In this document: positions 28,915 through 38,300 of the stretch, in pieces | How positions within the stretch are numbered: position 1 is the stretch's first letter | How the letters are laid out: each line of letters opens with the position of its first letter | Source: Hondaea fermentalgiana | Lineage: Eukaryota; Sar; Bigyra; Thraustochytrida; Thraustochytriidae | Reading direction: 5' to 3' | Length of the DNA: 64,000 nucleotides | Assembly: GCA_014084085.1 (NCBI GenBank) | Contig: NPFB01000003.1 | Location: 73,576-137,575, forward strand | Notes under the pieces: model-generated | What the model was told of the DNA's origin: nothing | The model's database searches: none | The model's input: only the letters and a program-made list of their open reading frames with translations | Position numbers and translations under genes: made by a program

Positions 28915-30214
28915 AGGGCGGCGGACGAGGTCGGGGTTCTGTCTTGCTCGCGCGAGGCCGGGCGGGATGATGGGATGGATGATGGTCGGTCGGCGTGGCC
29001 GCTCGCAGTCGGCCGGCCTCTGCCGCCGTGGAGGGAGGAAGGGAGGGAGGACTGGGAGGATGCGGGGGGAGGGGACGTAGAGCAGAGCTGCCAGCAGCAG
29101 CAGGCGGAGTGGGACGCGCGGCGGGCAGGCACTCCGGCGATCTTCTTTTTTATTTATCTAAAATAACTTGTTAATTTCCACCTTTTCGCTTCTTCTTCTT
29201 CTTGATCAGCCAGCACAAGTGGTCGCTGTCGACAGTGGCGAGCGTGGCGAATCCAAGCAAAGCCAAACAAGCGAAGCCACGTCCAAGACAGAAAAAGCAG
29301 TAAAGTTGAAGCCATGGTAGCCATGACAGGAAGGCAGGCAGGCAGGCAGCAGGCAGGCAGCCAGCCAGCCACCTCCGCATCGAGTGTTTTTTTTTCTTTT
29401 GTTTCATTTCAAGTTTGCTACGAAGGCCCTAATGCGGGCACGGCGGTGCACGCGCCGCGTCGCCTCGCTCGCTCTTCTGGGACGCGCGGCCTCGCCGTCG
29501 TGCTATCTTTCGCCAGCCAGACGAGCGCTCTGGCTTACATGGCCGAAGCCAGACGCAGCGCAAGAGACGAGGCGAGATAACGAGAGAGAGAGAGAGAGGA
29601 GAAGCGAGGCGCCGCTCGCGAGCAGTGGCAGCTGCGGCAAGAGTCTGCAGGACTGGGACGCTACTGATAGCGACAGCGAGGGACTACTTGAAAAGTAAAA
29701 GAAAGAAAGAAAGGAAGGAAGAAAGGAAAGAAAGAGGAAGGAAGAAAGGGAGAGAAAAGAAGCGGTCGAGGAGCTCGGAAGTCCTCGGAAAACAAATCTT
29801 GGCCGCCGCTCCGCAGCCGCGCCGCGCCGCGCCGCGCCGCCTCGCCTCGCTGATTCCTCTGCTCTGCTCTGGCTAACTGACTGACTGACTTGGGCCCAAC
29901 TGCGGAGCTGCAGCTGCCGCTGCTGGTTGCTGTTGCAGTCGCTTGCTTGCTTGATTGATTGATTGGTGCGATGATTTGCAAAATAAATGAAAGAGGGATT
30001 GAACGATCGCTGCAGCGGTCTGGATGGCTCTAATCGACTCGACTCGATCTGACTCGACTCGACGCGGCTCGTGAGTCGCTACACGTGAAGAGTGGTGGCT
30101 GACACCGGCGATCGAATGATTTCACTGTCCGCGCAAAGATCAACCCGTCAATCAGCAACTAGGTGTAGAGAACGAACGATGAGTCCCGAGTCGGACCGTG
30201 GACTCTCGACACGA

Positions 30215-30215
<1 letters not shown>

Positions 30216-30263
<48 letters not shown>

Positions 30264-30340
30264 ACTCACTCACTCTCAAGCCGCGCCAGCGATCCTTGCC
30301 TCCCTGTCGTCTCGTCTCGTCTCGTCTCGTCTCGTCTCGT
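30216..30340. repeat. CT dinucleotide and GTCTC pentanucleotide repeats
   Basis: A (CT)n tract with one interruption (30216-30262) is followed about 45 bp later by seven GTCTC units (30307-30340). Confidence 0.9.
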
Positions 30341-30675
30341 CCCGCCCAAAAAAGCGTCCCTTTGCCGCACCGCGCACGGTTCTCCTCTCCTCCACGTCGC
30401 CGACAGGCCAACCAAGTGAAAGACGATACGAGGCAGCAAGAGACGGGGAGGGAGGAGACAGAGAAGTTTACTCTAGAGTAGGGGCCTATGGGCCTGTTCT
30501 GTAGTGCAGATAAGTGAATAGGTAGTGGTCGCTGCCATACCATGAATAGCGAGGTGGGTGATGGAGTGGGCCTATGGCCACAGTGACAGCCTCGTCGTCC
30601 GCGCGCCACTGGAAAGAAAGCCCGCCAGTGGCAGAGAGAAAAGAAAAGAAAAGAAACAGAAAAGAAAGAAACAGA

Positions 30676-30676
30676 A

Positions 30677-30724
<48 letters not shown>
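30676..30724. repeat. GAAA tetranucleotide microsatellite
   Basis: About twelve GAAA units preceded by 'aaaagaaacagaaaagaaac' variants. Confidence 0.9.
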
Positions 30725-30725
<1 letters not shown>

Positions 30726-31982
30726 CGCGCCTGCGCAGGCGTCATCGGTGTCGCGCCGCGCCCGAGCTGCCCTGCTCCAACCCCGACCGCGGCGGCGGCG
30801 CGGCGAGCACCACGCAGAATCATCATCGCCGCAGCAGCCAGCTGGAGGCGGGCAGGCAAACAGCTTGGCCGCCGGCGCGTCCCAGCACCAGCAGCACCAG
30901 CACCAGCGGCAGCGCCCGCGGCAGTGGCAGCGCGGGCGGGAGGGAGCGAGGGACGCGGCGGCGGGCCAACGGGGCCCAAATCGAGGCTCGCGAAGGAAGC
31001 GTCACTTCGCAGGCCCGGCACAACAACTCGCGCGACCTGCACGCCGCGTGCCCGCCCGCGGCGGCGGCGACGGCGCGCCAAGCAGGCGGGAGAGGGCGAG
31101 CAGGCAGCCCGGGGGGGCACGGGCCGACTGCGGCGCCCGCAGAAGCGTACCCGCGGCCCTGATCTGCCCTGCTCTGAGCAGCCCAGCCTGAGTGGTGTTT
31201 CTATTCATTCACTTTCACACACACACACGCGCAGACTGAGCTGAGACAGGCCATGGAGGCAGACAGACAGACAGACGGGCGGGCGGGCGGGCAGGGAGGC
31301 GCCGAGCAGAGGAACGCGGAGACGCCCGGCAGCTGCCCTGCCTGCCGCCGCGACTGCCGCTGCCGCTGCTTGGCAAGAAGCCGCCCGTCCCAGCCGGCTG
31401 TTGTTCGCTTGCCTGCTTGCCTGCTTGCCTGGCGGCTGCGCGTGCGCGTGCTCGGCTGCAGGTCAGCGAGCGAGCGAGCGAGCGAGCGGCGGGTGTGCGT
31501 GCATGCGTGGCCTTGGCGGATGTGCGCAAATGCATTGGAGGCAAAGAGAGGGCCAGGTTGGTTGTTGTGTTGGGTGCACGCGGCAGGGCGAGCAACCATG
31601 GCAAGCGACACGACACGACACAACACGACACGGGATCTTCTTACCTTCGCTGCCGCCTACGTACGTACGATGGACGGAGGCTGCCCGTGCGGCGGCGATG
31701 ACGACGGCGATGATGATGCACGCTCGCACGCACGCACGCTCGCACGCTCGCACGCACGCACGCACAGGATGCGGCGATGTAAGTAGGTGAAGCCTGCGAG
31801 CGACCCAAGAGCCAAGAAAGGAAAGGATCGGGCCATCCAGGCTCCAGCCCTCAGGTTCCTTCCCGCTCCCTTCCTCTTGGCACAGAGAGAGAGGCCTTCC
31901 ATCCTTCGCGGCGGCCTGCTGCTGCCTGCGCTGGCTGGCTGCCGCAGCTGTAGGCCGTCTCCTCTGGCCCTCTGCCTGGCCC

Positions 31983-32025
31983 CTCTGTCTGTCTGTCTGT
32001 CTGTCTCTCTGTCTGTCTGTCTGTT
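31983..32025. repeat. CTGT tetranucleotide microsatellite
   Basis: (CTGT)n with one CTCT interruption. A reverse-strand relative (GACA)n lies at 31261-31277. Confidence 0.85.
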
Positions 32026-32254
32026 GTCTGCTTGTCTGGGAACTTGGAGAGGGGGCAGAGGGGACAAAGAGGCAGTGAGCCTCCCTTTCTTTCTTTCCTT
32101 CTTTCTTTCTTTCTTCTTTCTTTTTTATTCTGCCACCACTGTTCTTTCCTCGGGTCGATATCGCAGCTGCGCGCGCGTAGTATACATATACTCTGTCGGC
32201 GAGCGGGGAGAGAGCGGGGGAGCGGCGGTGGTAGACGACGATGGGATCGCGAGG

Positions 32255-32262
32255 TATAAAAG
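32255..32262 (+). promoter_or_regulatory. possible TATA box upstream of the Cys-module gene
   Basis: TATAAAAG stands in an otherwise GC-rich stretch about 510 bp upstream of the ATG at 32771, just before a (GGGAT)n tract. If used, it would give a leader of roughly 480 nt. It is a sequence match only. Confidence 0.25.
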
Positions 32263-32269
32263 ATCAGCC

Positions 32270-32310
32270 AGATGGGATGGGATGGGATGGGATGGGGTGG
32301 GATGGGATGG
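32270..32310. repeat. GGGAT pentanucleotide repeat
   Basis: About eight GGGAT units with one GGGGT variant, in the likely 5' leader of the gene at 32771. Confidence 0.85.
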
Positions 32311-32770
32311 GACGAAATGAGGCGGCGTGGATGACATGACACATGATACGAGGAAGGAGAGAGACCAACTAAAAAACAAAAAAGGAAGAAAGGAAGGAGG
32401 GATCGAAATAAAAAGAAAGAACAAAAAGAAAAGAAAAAAGGAAAAGAAAAAAGCAAAACCCCATCCGGCGTCACCGCCGTCGTCACCGCGCACCGTCGCT
32501 GTGGCCCCCGCGAGCGAGCCCTGGCTGGCCTTGCCAAGCCGTCCCGCCCGAGCGGACCGAGCGGGCGACAGACAGCAGACTGCAGACAGCGGACGCCGAC
32601 GAGGCGAGGCCCCGCGCGCGCGGCAGAGCGGCAGAGCGAGCAAGAGGCATCGCGCATTGCGCATTGCGCATCGCGCATCGAGCCAAGCCGCGCGTCCCAC
32701 GCGTCAAAGACGCCCCAGCCAGCCCGCACGGACACACGCGGGACGAAGACCGATCCTTGGGACCGAGACC

Positions 32771-34927
32771 ATGACGGTCGCAGTGCTCGCGAGCAGCGAG
32801 TCGGCTGACGCATGGAATGGCGTCAAGCAAGAGCAGCAGCAGCAGCAGCAGCAACAGGGGACGCAAGTTCACGGAAGTAACGACGGTGACCACGAGCTTG
32901 CGCGCGGTGAAAAACGCACACTTCACGGCGGCCTCAAACGCCTCAGCGAGTCCGAGCAGCAGGCCGTCGGCGTGCTGCAGGCGCTCCTGCCCAGCACAAG
33001 CGCATTCACCGTCCGCTCGCAGCTACTTCACAATCTGGCCCATCTCCACAATGTCAAGGTCGACGAGACCTCCTCTCACGAAGAACACCACGACGAGGAC
33101 GAGGATGGAGACGAGGACGCCGCCAGCGGCATCGACAGCGACGAAGGAACCGCGCGCGCGAGCAAGATTGCCCGCTTACACTCGGCCACAGACAGCGTAG
33201 GCACCGCGTCGAGCGCCGCCAGTGCCGCCGCACTCTCTGCCAAGTCGCGCGCAAACCGGAAAAAGTCCTCCTCACGAGGTTACTCCACCGCCTGGCGGCG
33301 TAAGAGCAATTGCCACTATTGCGAGCCGCTCGGGGAAAATTGTGGTCTCGTCGCAGGCAAGTGTCCTAACCGTCCCTGCAAGACCTGCAACAACCGCCAT
33401 CGCCTCGGACGCTGCCGCAAGCAGGCATCCTCTTCCTCCTCCTCCTCCTCTTCGTCTTCCTCGGCCTCGTCCGTCTCGTCCACCTCCTCGTCCTCGTCCT
33501 CCTCAAAGCGTCGCGGCCAATCCGCAAGTCCCACACCCGAAAAGCTCTCGCCGGCTCTTGCACTTGAACGAGCAAGAGCAGATGCTGCATCAACCGCGCC
33601 AAAGGCAAAGGCCAAGGCCAAGGCAACGGTAAAGGTACTCAATGAAAATGAGGCCACCTCTCTCGAGACCGTCGCTGCCGAGGCCCTCGTCCTCGGCGGA
33701 CAGAAACCGAGCACCAACTTTACCTTTGGCGCGCTCAAAAGCTTGGACGCCTCAGCCCGTACTCCATCCTCTCCTGTACCTTCCAACACCACAGAGAAGC
33801 AGGCCAGCGACTGTGACATAAATTATTCGCGCTCCCCGAGCCCTTCGACGGCCTCCGCGGGGACCGCCTCGCTGCCTCCTCCCCTCTCTTCTTCCAACGC
33901 AAACACCACCGCTGCAGCCACAACTACTTTGGCACACCTCTCCAACTGTGACCCGAACACCTCGGCAACAATGCCCGCTTCCTTTACAATGCAACCCCCG
34001 CGGCCTTCTTCGTTCGATATCTCCGACACGAGCTCGCTGTCCATGATGCAGCAGGCCATGCTGTCGCAACTTCGCATGGGCTTTGCCCAGCCGCCGCAGT
34101 GCCGATCCACCAACACCGACGTCTCCGCTATCATCCAAGAGCAGCTGCGCCAGCTCAGTGAAAACAACCCGGTCACCGGCGGCGCTCGGAACGATACCAC
34201 GGCAAACGCCACGAACCCACCCACAGTCGCCACCAACCTCAACATGAATACCCACGCGAATCCTTCCCAAAATGGTACTGGTACCGATGGACGCGTGTGG
34301 AACATGATCAGGGACATCCAACAGGATCGAGTGCCCAATGCGTCATTCCCCACCGTCAACAACAAGACACCAAAGCCGCTCTCCCTCCTCGAAGGTTTCA
34401 TGCCTTCGTCAGCCCAAATGCCTTGGGCCTCCTCTACGGCGCTTCGCACACCCACGGCCCTCGCAAACCCTTACAATCTCAACACGAGGAACAACAACCC
34501 TCCCGCGCCAAGTGCCATTTCGCCCAAGAGCTCTCGCAGCGCACGGCGGGCCGTGCGCGACGTCGAGTCCTCTTCTTTTGCCTCGTCCTCTACCTCCTCG
34601 TCCACATCTTCCACCCCCTCCCCTCTCATTTCTGGCCACGCAACAAAATCGGCGGCATCCAAGGGTACCGATGCCTCTGCAGTCACCTCGCCCAAACGGG
34701 AGGCAGCACGCAAACAGGCACAACCGCAGTCGCAGCAGCGCCAGTACACCATGATGCGCAAGCGCAGCGAGTGCCACTTTTGCAAGCAGATTGGCCAAAA
34801 CTGCGGACGGGTAGCCGGCAAATGCCCCAACCGGCCTTGCAACGACTGTGGCGGTCGCCACCGCCATGGTCGGTGCCGTCTCAAGCGCGCGGCCCGTGTT
34901 TTTGCGAAAAGCGCCGCATCCAGCTAG
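32771..34927 (+). CDS. protein with two copies of an unrecognised seven-cysteine (putative zinc) module
   Basis: A 718-residue protein from the ATG at 32771 (context gagaccATGACG); the open frame upstream of it is low-complexity leader. Module 1 (residues 181-215) and module 2 (residues 668-702) share the pattern C-x2-C-x6-C-x6-C-x4-C-x2-C-x8-C. Both contain the constant strings VAGKCPNRPC and RHR-x-GRCR, and both follow a basic stretch (RRKS, RKRS). Between them lies a long Ser/Thr/Asn-rich, probably disordered linker with Ser homopolymers. The N-terminus has a Gln run and an acidic patch. The spacing only loosely recalls the CXXC-R1 zinc finger of CDCA7-like proteins; I cannot assign it. 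A nuclear nucleic-acid-binding role is plausible from the basic, Cys-rich modules but is inferred. No intron is needed. Confidence 0.75.
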   Translation: MTVAVLASSESADAWNGVKQEQQQQQQQQGTQVHGSNDGDHELARGEKRTLHGGLKRLSESEQQAVGVLQALLPSTSAFTVRSQLLHNLAHLHNVKVDETSSHEEHHDEDEDGDEDAASGIDSDEGTARASKIARLHSATDSVGTASSAASAAALSAKSRANRKKSSSRGYSTAWRRKSNCHYCEPLGENCGLVAGKCPNRPCKTCNNRHRLGRCRKQASSSSSSSSSSSSASSVSSTSSSSSSSKRRGQSASPTPEKLSPALALERARADAASTAPKAKAKAKATVKVLNENEATSLETVAAEALVLGGQKPSTNFTFGALKSLDASARTPSSPVPSNTTEKQASDCDINYSRSPSPSTASAGTASLPPPLSSSNANTTAAATTTLAHLSNCDPNTSATMPASFTMQPPRPSSFDISDTSSLSMMQQAMLSQLRMGFAQPPQCRSTNTDVSAIIQEQLRQLSENNPVTGGARNDTTANATNPPTVATNLNMNTHANPSQNGTGTDGRVWNMIRDIQQDRVPNASFPTVNNKTPKPLSLLEGFMPSSAQMPWASSTALRTPTALANPYNLNTRNNNPPAPSAISPKSSRSARRAVRDVESSSFASSSTSSSTSSTPSPLISGHATKSAASKGTDASAVTSPKREAARKQAQPQSQQRQYTMMRKRSECHFCKQIGQNCGRVAGKCPNRPCNDCGGRHRHGRCRLKRAARVFAKSAASS
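33311..33415 (+). other. Cys-rich module, copy 1
   Basis: Codes for seven cysteines plus a conserved RHR. The order is CHYC, C, C, PNRPC, C, then RHRLGRC. Spacing is identical to copy 2 at 34772-34876. Confidence 0.85.
34772..34876 (+). other. Cys-rich module, copy 2
   Basis: Codes for CHFC, C, C, PNRPC, C, then RHRHGRC, spaced exactly as in copy 1. It lies 16 residues before the protein's end. Confidence 0.85.
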
Positions 34928-35315
34928 CCAGCTGCGGGGCCGTCCTGTCTCTATTTCTTTCTCTCTTTCTCTCTCTCTTCCTCATTTTTAATCCCCTTCT
35001 AGATCCACAATCTATCCACAACTCTTCTGAACACCTCCCCTTCACCCAACTCTTTTCCCTCTTCATGTACGTAGGGTCAAGGGAGGCTGCCTTCTCTGAC
35101 CGTCAACACAAAACATTTGCCTTCCCTTTTTCTTGTTCATACTCTTCTGCCACATGGGTTCCAGCGACGAAACTAAACTTGTTCACGAGCAATGCTAGAG
35201 AGGCAAGTCCCCTCGCAATCCTTTCTGTCATCGACATTTGTAATTTACCAGTGACCCTTGGGATTCATTCCTTCATTCATCAAACATGTGTATCATGGGA
35301 ACAAAACGTCCTCTT
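34928..35315. other. convergent 3' region between Cys-module and Listerin genes
   Basis: A tail-to-tail intergenic stretch, pyrimidine-rich and less GC-rich than the coding DNA. It holds a 'ctttctctctttctctctct' run near 34956-34978. Both 3' UTRs should lie here. Nothing else is seen. Confidence 0.55.
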
Positions 35316-38300
35316 CTATTCAAACTCAAAAGGCTGCTTGCACATTGGACACTCGTTCTTGTGCGAGGTCCTGAACCACTTGACCAAGCATCTCGAATGG
35401 TAAGCATTCTTGCACACTGAACACTTGAGTCGCGGAAAAGATTGATCGTTCGCGTGCACCACAGCATAGCAAATCGGACAAGGCTCCATCCCCTCCAATT
35501 CCTTGTCCATGTTCAGCTTCCATAGCAAAAGCGCGTCCAAAAGCGTACCGTCTTGACTGGTCAGCAGTGTGTTGATCTGCATAACCCATCGGCGCCATCG
35601 ATCACGCGAAATACCCACCTGGCCCACGCACTCGACCTGCACGTTCTCAAGCGGAAAGCAAAGAGGAATACGCACCTCCATCTCCACAGAGCAATCCTCC
35701 TTTTCGTACAACGCCGTCACCATACGCGCGCCGGCGCTCGCGCGCACCGTGATCTGACCAAAATCTTCCAGATCCTCCTCAGTCCCGGCGTTCTCCCCTC
35801 GCTGACCCACTTCGTTCACAGCATCAAATGCGTGCTCGCGATTCGCCTTTACAATGTCAGCCACCTCGATGGCCACAATCTTCGGAGTGATGAACTTGGA
35901 CATGAGCGCACGTACACGCGCATACTCGGCACGATTTACAAGAGTACTGTCGGTAAACCACTTGCGCGAAAGTGCGGGCAAGACACGCATCGTCTGCGCC
36001 CCAACCCTTTGGCGCAAAGCGTCCGGAGTGCTTCCGGACGTCTCGTCAAGCAAGCTCCAGCGCAACGCCTCGGCAACGAGCCCACGGCTCTCTAGAATTT
36101 GCTTTGTCGCTTCACGCTCATCCGCGTCTGCACCTCGCATCTCCCGTATCAAAGCCACCAGGGCCCGCCAGCAAGATACGGGGAAGTCGCCTTTGCCATC
36201 TGCCACGCGTCCGGCCTGTAAACCTTCCAGGAGCACCTCACGCTGCGACCACCATTTTCTAGCGAGGTCTCCTTCTTCCGCAGCAACTTTCTCCACGACG
36301 TCGGCCAACGCAGACGCAATTTCGTCATTAGCCCCATCGCGAGCCAAAGCGATGCGCTCCAAGATGCCTCGCATACGCTCATCGCTCTGCATCAACAGCG
36401 AAAAGGGCGCGCGTTTCACGAGATCGAGAGCCTCAAGAGGCACAGTGCCCGCGAAACTTTGGCCAGCGCCGTGAGGTCCCGCAAGAACAAGGTCAATGGC
36501 CTTGTCGACAATGCGCTCTGCGTCCTCATCCTCGGCATCCAAATGCGCTGCGGTGCGCATAGTCGCCTGCACGAGCGCTGCATCAACCCCCCCATGCAAG
36601 GCGCACGTCACGAGCACACGTGATACGTACTCGTGTAGGGACGCGGGCAGCGCCGTCGACGGCACGTTTTGCAGCAAGCTTTGCAAGACGTGAATCGCCG
36701 CGAGCAACACATTGTGAAAAGATGGTGCTGCCTGTTGTGCATTCGGCTGCCGGAGATGAGCCGCGACTCCACGAGGCGCCGCCACAGCCTCCAGGGCAGC
36801 ACTCACAAGAAGCAAATTTCGAAGCTCTTCGCGTCCAAGACGCGCGCCCCGACCGGGACCCGTCAACACACCAAACTGCTCCAGCGCACGACACAAGCTC
36901 ACGTCCATGACCTTGCTCGTCACACCAACGTTGTTCTCTTCCGTGTCCTCACCAGCGGCCCCATCGAGCTTGGCGCCCGATCGAGCTCCTTGCCGGGTCG
37001 AACTCGACCCCGATTGGCCTCCTTGTCGCCGCGCCTGAGCCTGTGCCATTTGCTCCAGGGCGCGTTGACGTCGCGCTTTGCTCGCCGCCAGCGCTTCGCG
37101 ACGTTGCATCTCCGAATCTACCGGCTTGGGGGTCAGACTGGGCAACAACTTCATCAATCGCAGAGACTCCTTGTGGTCACCCGCGCGCCGCGCCTGCGCC
37201 AAAAGTCCATTCAATTCGGCCAACGTCTCCGGCACATAGTATTTCGCCTTCAAATGCCGTTCAATGGTCTGCACCTCGCGTCCCTCCAGAACAACCGTGT
37301 AGTAAGGCTCGCTAGGATCATCCAAATGGACCTTGCTGACGATGCCAGCAACGGGCGCCCCAGGAGTCTTCATATACAAAATCTCCTCGCCTTCAGAAAA
37401 TGCCGGCGCCTTAAATGCTGGTGCGGTCGAGGTAGTCTCAAGGTCTGCCCTCACGCCCGTGCCTGCCTCCCCCAGAGTCGCCCCTTCCTGGTCGATATTC
37501 TTGTTGACCTCACCCTCTTCTTCGTCTTGCCCTCCGCTTTCTAGTCCAGAGTCCCCGTCCTCGTGATCTTTCATGACGGTAATGAAGGCATCTGCCGTTC
37601 CCGCGGCCTCGTCCCGTGCAGCTGCTGGCACGTGCTGCAGCACGGCAGTGGCACAACGTTCCACCAAGGCATCAAACTTCAAACCTAGCTCTTGCAGTAG
37701 AGGCGACATTGTCTGCACCAAGGTGCGCAAGGCCGGAAGTGAAAGCTGCAAGCCCTCCATTGCAGGCACAATCTGGTCTTTTACCGTCTCACGGACCTCC
37801 TGCGCGTCCGATGCAACCGCATAAGACGAAAGTGCCGAGGCGCTCGCGAAAACCTCTACAACAGCCGCCTCTTCCATGACAGCTTGCAGCGCTTCGTCCT
37901 CGAGCGCTGCGTGCACAAAGTCTCCAAATCGTGCCTGCACAATGTACGGCACAAGAATCGCTTCACGCCATTCTGGATGATATCCCGCGTGGGTGACAAG
38001 GGTCCACAGAAGCGGAGCTGGCTCGTGGAATCCAAGACATCCGTCTTCGACCTCCTCGCTCACGTACATGGCCACGTCGACGAGCCGTTCAGGCTGGCGT
38101 GTGCTCGACAAACGCGAAAAGACATTCTTGCCGCGGTCGCCTTGGCGCACGAGATGCGCCCACGCGTGTTCGGCTCGCTCGCCCCACAAAAGATTGTCCG
38201 CCGGACGATCAAACACGCGCACGAGCCAGTCTCGCAACCAAGACTCTGTCTCTGACGCGACGGCATCCACGTGTTCCGTACGAGGTTGCAAAAGAGCTTC

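Larger units (their letters stand above)
27032..32770. other. 5.7-kb microsatellite-dense region without a supported gene
   Basis: Many long open frames cover both strands, but they overlap each other, lack any family motif and read through simple repeats. Repeats include (GAAT)n near 27050-27080, (CTTT)n 28022-28060, (ATGAC)n 28221-28250, (GAAA)n 28689-28734, (GGCA)n 28877-28913, (CT)n 30216-30262, (GTCTC)n 30307-30340, (GAAA)n 30676-30724, (CTGT)n 31983-32025 and (GGGAT)n 32270-32310. The final part is probably the promoter and 5' leader of the gene at 32771. Confidence 0.6.

Noticed and set aside
27451..29132. Several overlapping open frames of 130-320 codons on both strands
   Set aside because: They translate simple repeats (Lys/Glu/Arg or Ser/Phe/Leu runs), overlap each other in all frames and show no conserved domain.
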